Origin: JBDKGH01 sp039798265
GTDB lineage: Bacteria; Bacteroidota; Bacteroidia; Flavobacteriales_D; Sanyastnellaceae
Length of the DNA: 7,292 nt
Assembly (NCBI GenBank): GCA_039798265.1
Contig: JBDKGH010000156.1
Coordinates: forward strand, 1-7,292
Direction of reading: 5' to 3'
The notes under the pieces are model-generated. The model ran no database searches and was not told where the DNA came from. It saw only the letters and a program-made list of their open reading frames with translations. Made by a program: the position numbers and the translations under genes. Each line of letters begins with the position of its first letter. Position 1 is the first letter of the stretch. Positions 6,397 through 7,292 of the stretch are shown here, one piece after another.

Positions 6397-7292
6397 ATGG
6401 CCAGCGACATTCAAGATAACGAAGCGTTTAGAGACTCTGTCAGCCACATTGACAAAGAAGGACACCGTGTGTTTTTTTACCCAAAAAAACCAGCCGGTAA
6501 ACTATACAATCTACGCACTTATGTTTCTTGGATTTTTCTGGCCATTCTTTTTTCTCTTCCTTTTGTAAAAATCCACGGCAATCCCGTTTTTTTATTCAAC
6601 GTACTCGAACGCAAATTCATTTTATTTGGCGTTCGTTTTTGGCCACAAGACTTCTTCCTCTTTGTATTGGGGATGTTGATCTTTATCGTTTTTATCGCTC
6701 TCTTCACCGTGGTATACGGGCGTGTATTCTGCGGTTGGGTGTGTCCTCAAACCATTTTTATGGAAATGGTATTTCGAAAAATTGAATACTTTTTCGAAGG
6801 AGATGCGCAATACCAACGCAAGCTCAATAACTCGCCTTGGAATGCAGAGAAAATAAGAAGACGCGGCTTAAAACTGCTCGTCTTCTATCTCCTTTCTTTT
6901 CTCATCTCGAACACCTTCTTAGCTTACATCATTGGCATCGACAATGTGCTGAAAATAGCGACAGAACCGCTCTCTCAACACATTGGTGGTTTCGTAGCGA
7001 TGTTGATCTTCAGCGCTGTTTTTTTCTTCGTTTTTGCTTGGTTTCGTGAGCAAGCATGCTTAGTTGTTTGTCCCTACGGCCGCATGCAAGGGGTACTACT
7101 CGACAAACATTCTATTGTAGTGGCATACGACCACAAACGAGGCGAGCCCCGCAGTAAATTCACCAAAGACACCAACACCAAACACGGCGACTGTATTGAT
7201 TGTAGTGAGTGTGTTCGGGTTTGTCCTACGGGTATTGATATTCGCCATGGCACACAACTCGAGTGCACCAACTGTACCGCTTGTATCGACGC
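6397..7292 (+). CDS. ccoG: Cbb3 oxidase accessory protein CcoG/FixG, iron-sulphur membrane protein (3' truncated)
   Basis: The frame opens at ATG 6397, seven bases after ccoP, and runs off the right edge after 298 full codons; family members are about 470 residues, so roughly one third is missing. The N-terminal segment with FFYPKKPAGKLY (26-37) is typical. Four membrane helices are visible (about 43-60, 86-107, 158-181, 196-216). Between and after them lie a CGWVCPQ motif (Cys112, Cys116) and CLVVCPYGRMQ (Cys221, Cys225). The ferredoxin-like part follows, with Cys266, Cys269, Cys272, Cys276 and the start of a second cluster at Cys290, Cys293, Cys296. The expected final Cys and the C-terminal Ig-like domain are beyond the window. 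CcoG is needed for cbb3 assembly in several bacteria, and cupric reductase activity has been reported, which would supply Cu(I) alongside CcoI. Its leader (AAATAGAAA) lacks a Shine-Dalgarno. Confidence 0.95.
   Translation, partial: MASDIQDNEAFRDSVSHIDKEGHRVFFYPKKPAGKLYNLRTYVSWIFLAILFSLPFVKIHGNPVFLFNVLERKFILFGVRFWPQDFFLFVLGMLIFIVFIALFTVVYGRVFCGWVCPQTIFMEMVFRKIEYFFEGDAQYQRKLNNSPWNAEKIRRRGLKLLVFYLLSFLISNTFLAYIIGIDNVLKIATEPLSQHIGGFVAMLIFSAVFFFVFAWFREQACLVVCPYGRMQGVLLDKHSIVVAYDHKRGEPRSKFTKDTNTKHGDCIDCSECVRVCPTGIDIRHGTQLECTNCTACID
6471..6490. repeat. Perfect T7/A7 inverted repeat inside ccoG
   Basis: GTTTTTTT, a four-base ACCC centre and AAAAAAAC form a perfect 8-base inverted repeat within codons 25-32 of ccoG, encoding the end of VFFYPKKP. 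The two seven-base homopolymers lie 75-94 bases after the start codon. The pairing would be almost all A-U, so an RNA hairpin would be weak. The amino acids are conserved in CcoG, so the repeat may just follow from codon choice. Confidence 0.5.

Noticed and set aside
6519..7271. Several open frames of 60-85 codons on both strands at the right end
   Set aside because: The whole region is covered by ccoG, whose Cys motifs and membrane helices are intact; the alternatives are shadows.

Overview
The window carries most of a cytochrome cbb3 oxidase locus, all on the plus strand and tightly packed: a partial unidentified gene, then ccoI, ccoS, a fused ccoN-ccoO gene, ccoQ, ccoP and the first two thirds of ccoG. 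The organism is most likely a member of the Bacteroidota. Evidence for this is the gene order I-S-NO-Q-P-G, the in-frame fusion of the catalytic subunit to the first cytochrome c subunit, a CcoP with only one CxxCH haem site and a long N-terminal membrane extension, the Cys-rich N-terminus of CcoI, A-rich leaders without a Shine-Dalgarno sequence, and a TAnnTTTG-type -7 box. I cannot place it below phylum level from sequence reading alone.

Layout: 1-174 is the 3' end of an unrecognised gene. It is followed after 11 bases by ccoI (186-2588), a copper-exporting P1B-type ATPase. A 107-base gap (2589-2695) is the only sizeable non-coding stretch; it holds a perfect palindrome of Fnr/Crp type and a Bacteroidota-like -7 box, so a regulated promoter is likely there. 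ccoS (2696-2878) overlaps ccoNO (2875-5043) by an ATGA. ccoQ (5047-5211, 54 codons) follows after 3 bases, ccoP (5223-6389) after 11 more, and ccoG (6397 to the window end) after 7. No terminator is visible between any of these genes.

Together the products build a high-affinity terminal oxidase for low oxygen. CcoNO holds the low-spin haem b, the haem b3-CuB site and one haem c. CcoP brings a second haem c for electron entry. CcoQ is the small membrane subunit. CcoI moves copper across the inner membrane for CuB assembly, CcoG is an iron-sulphur membrane protein connected with copper reduction and assembly, and CcoS is needed for cofactor insertion. ccoH would be expected just past the right edge.

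I see no previously undescribed system. The points most worth a second look are the repeated signal-like plus membrane-helix architecture in CcoP, the promoter/operator candidate before ccoS, the loss of a widely conserved proline after the CPC motif of CcoI, and a perfect T7/A7 inverted repeat in the start of ccoG.
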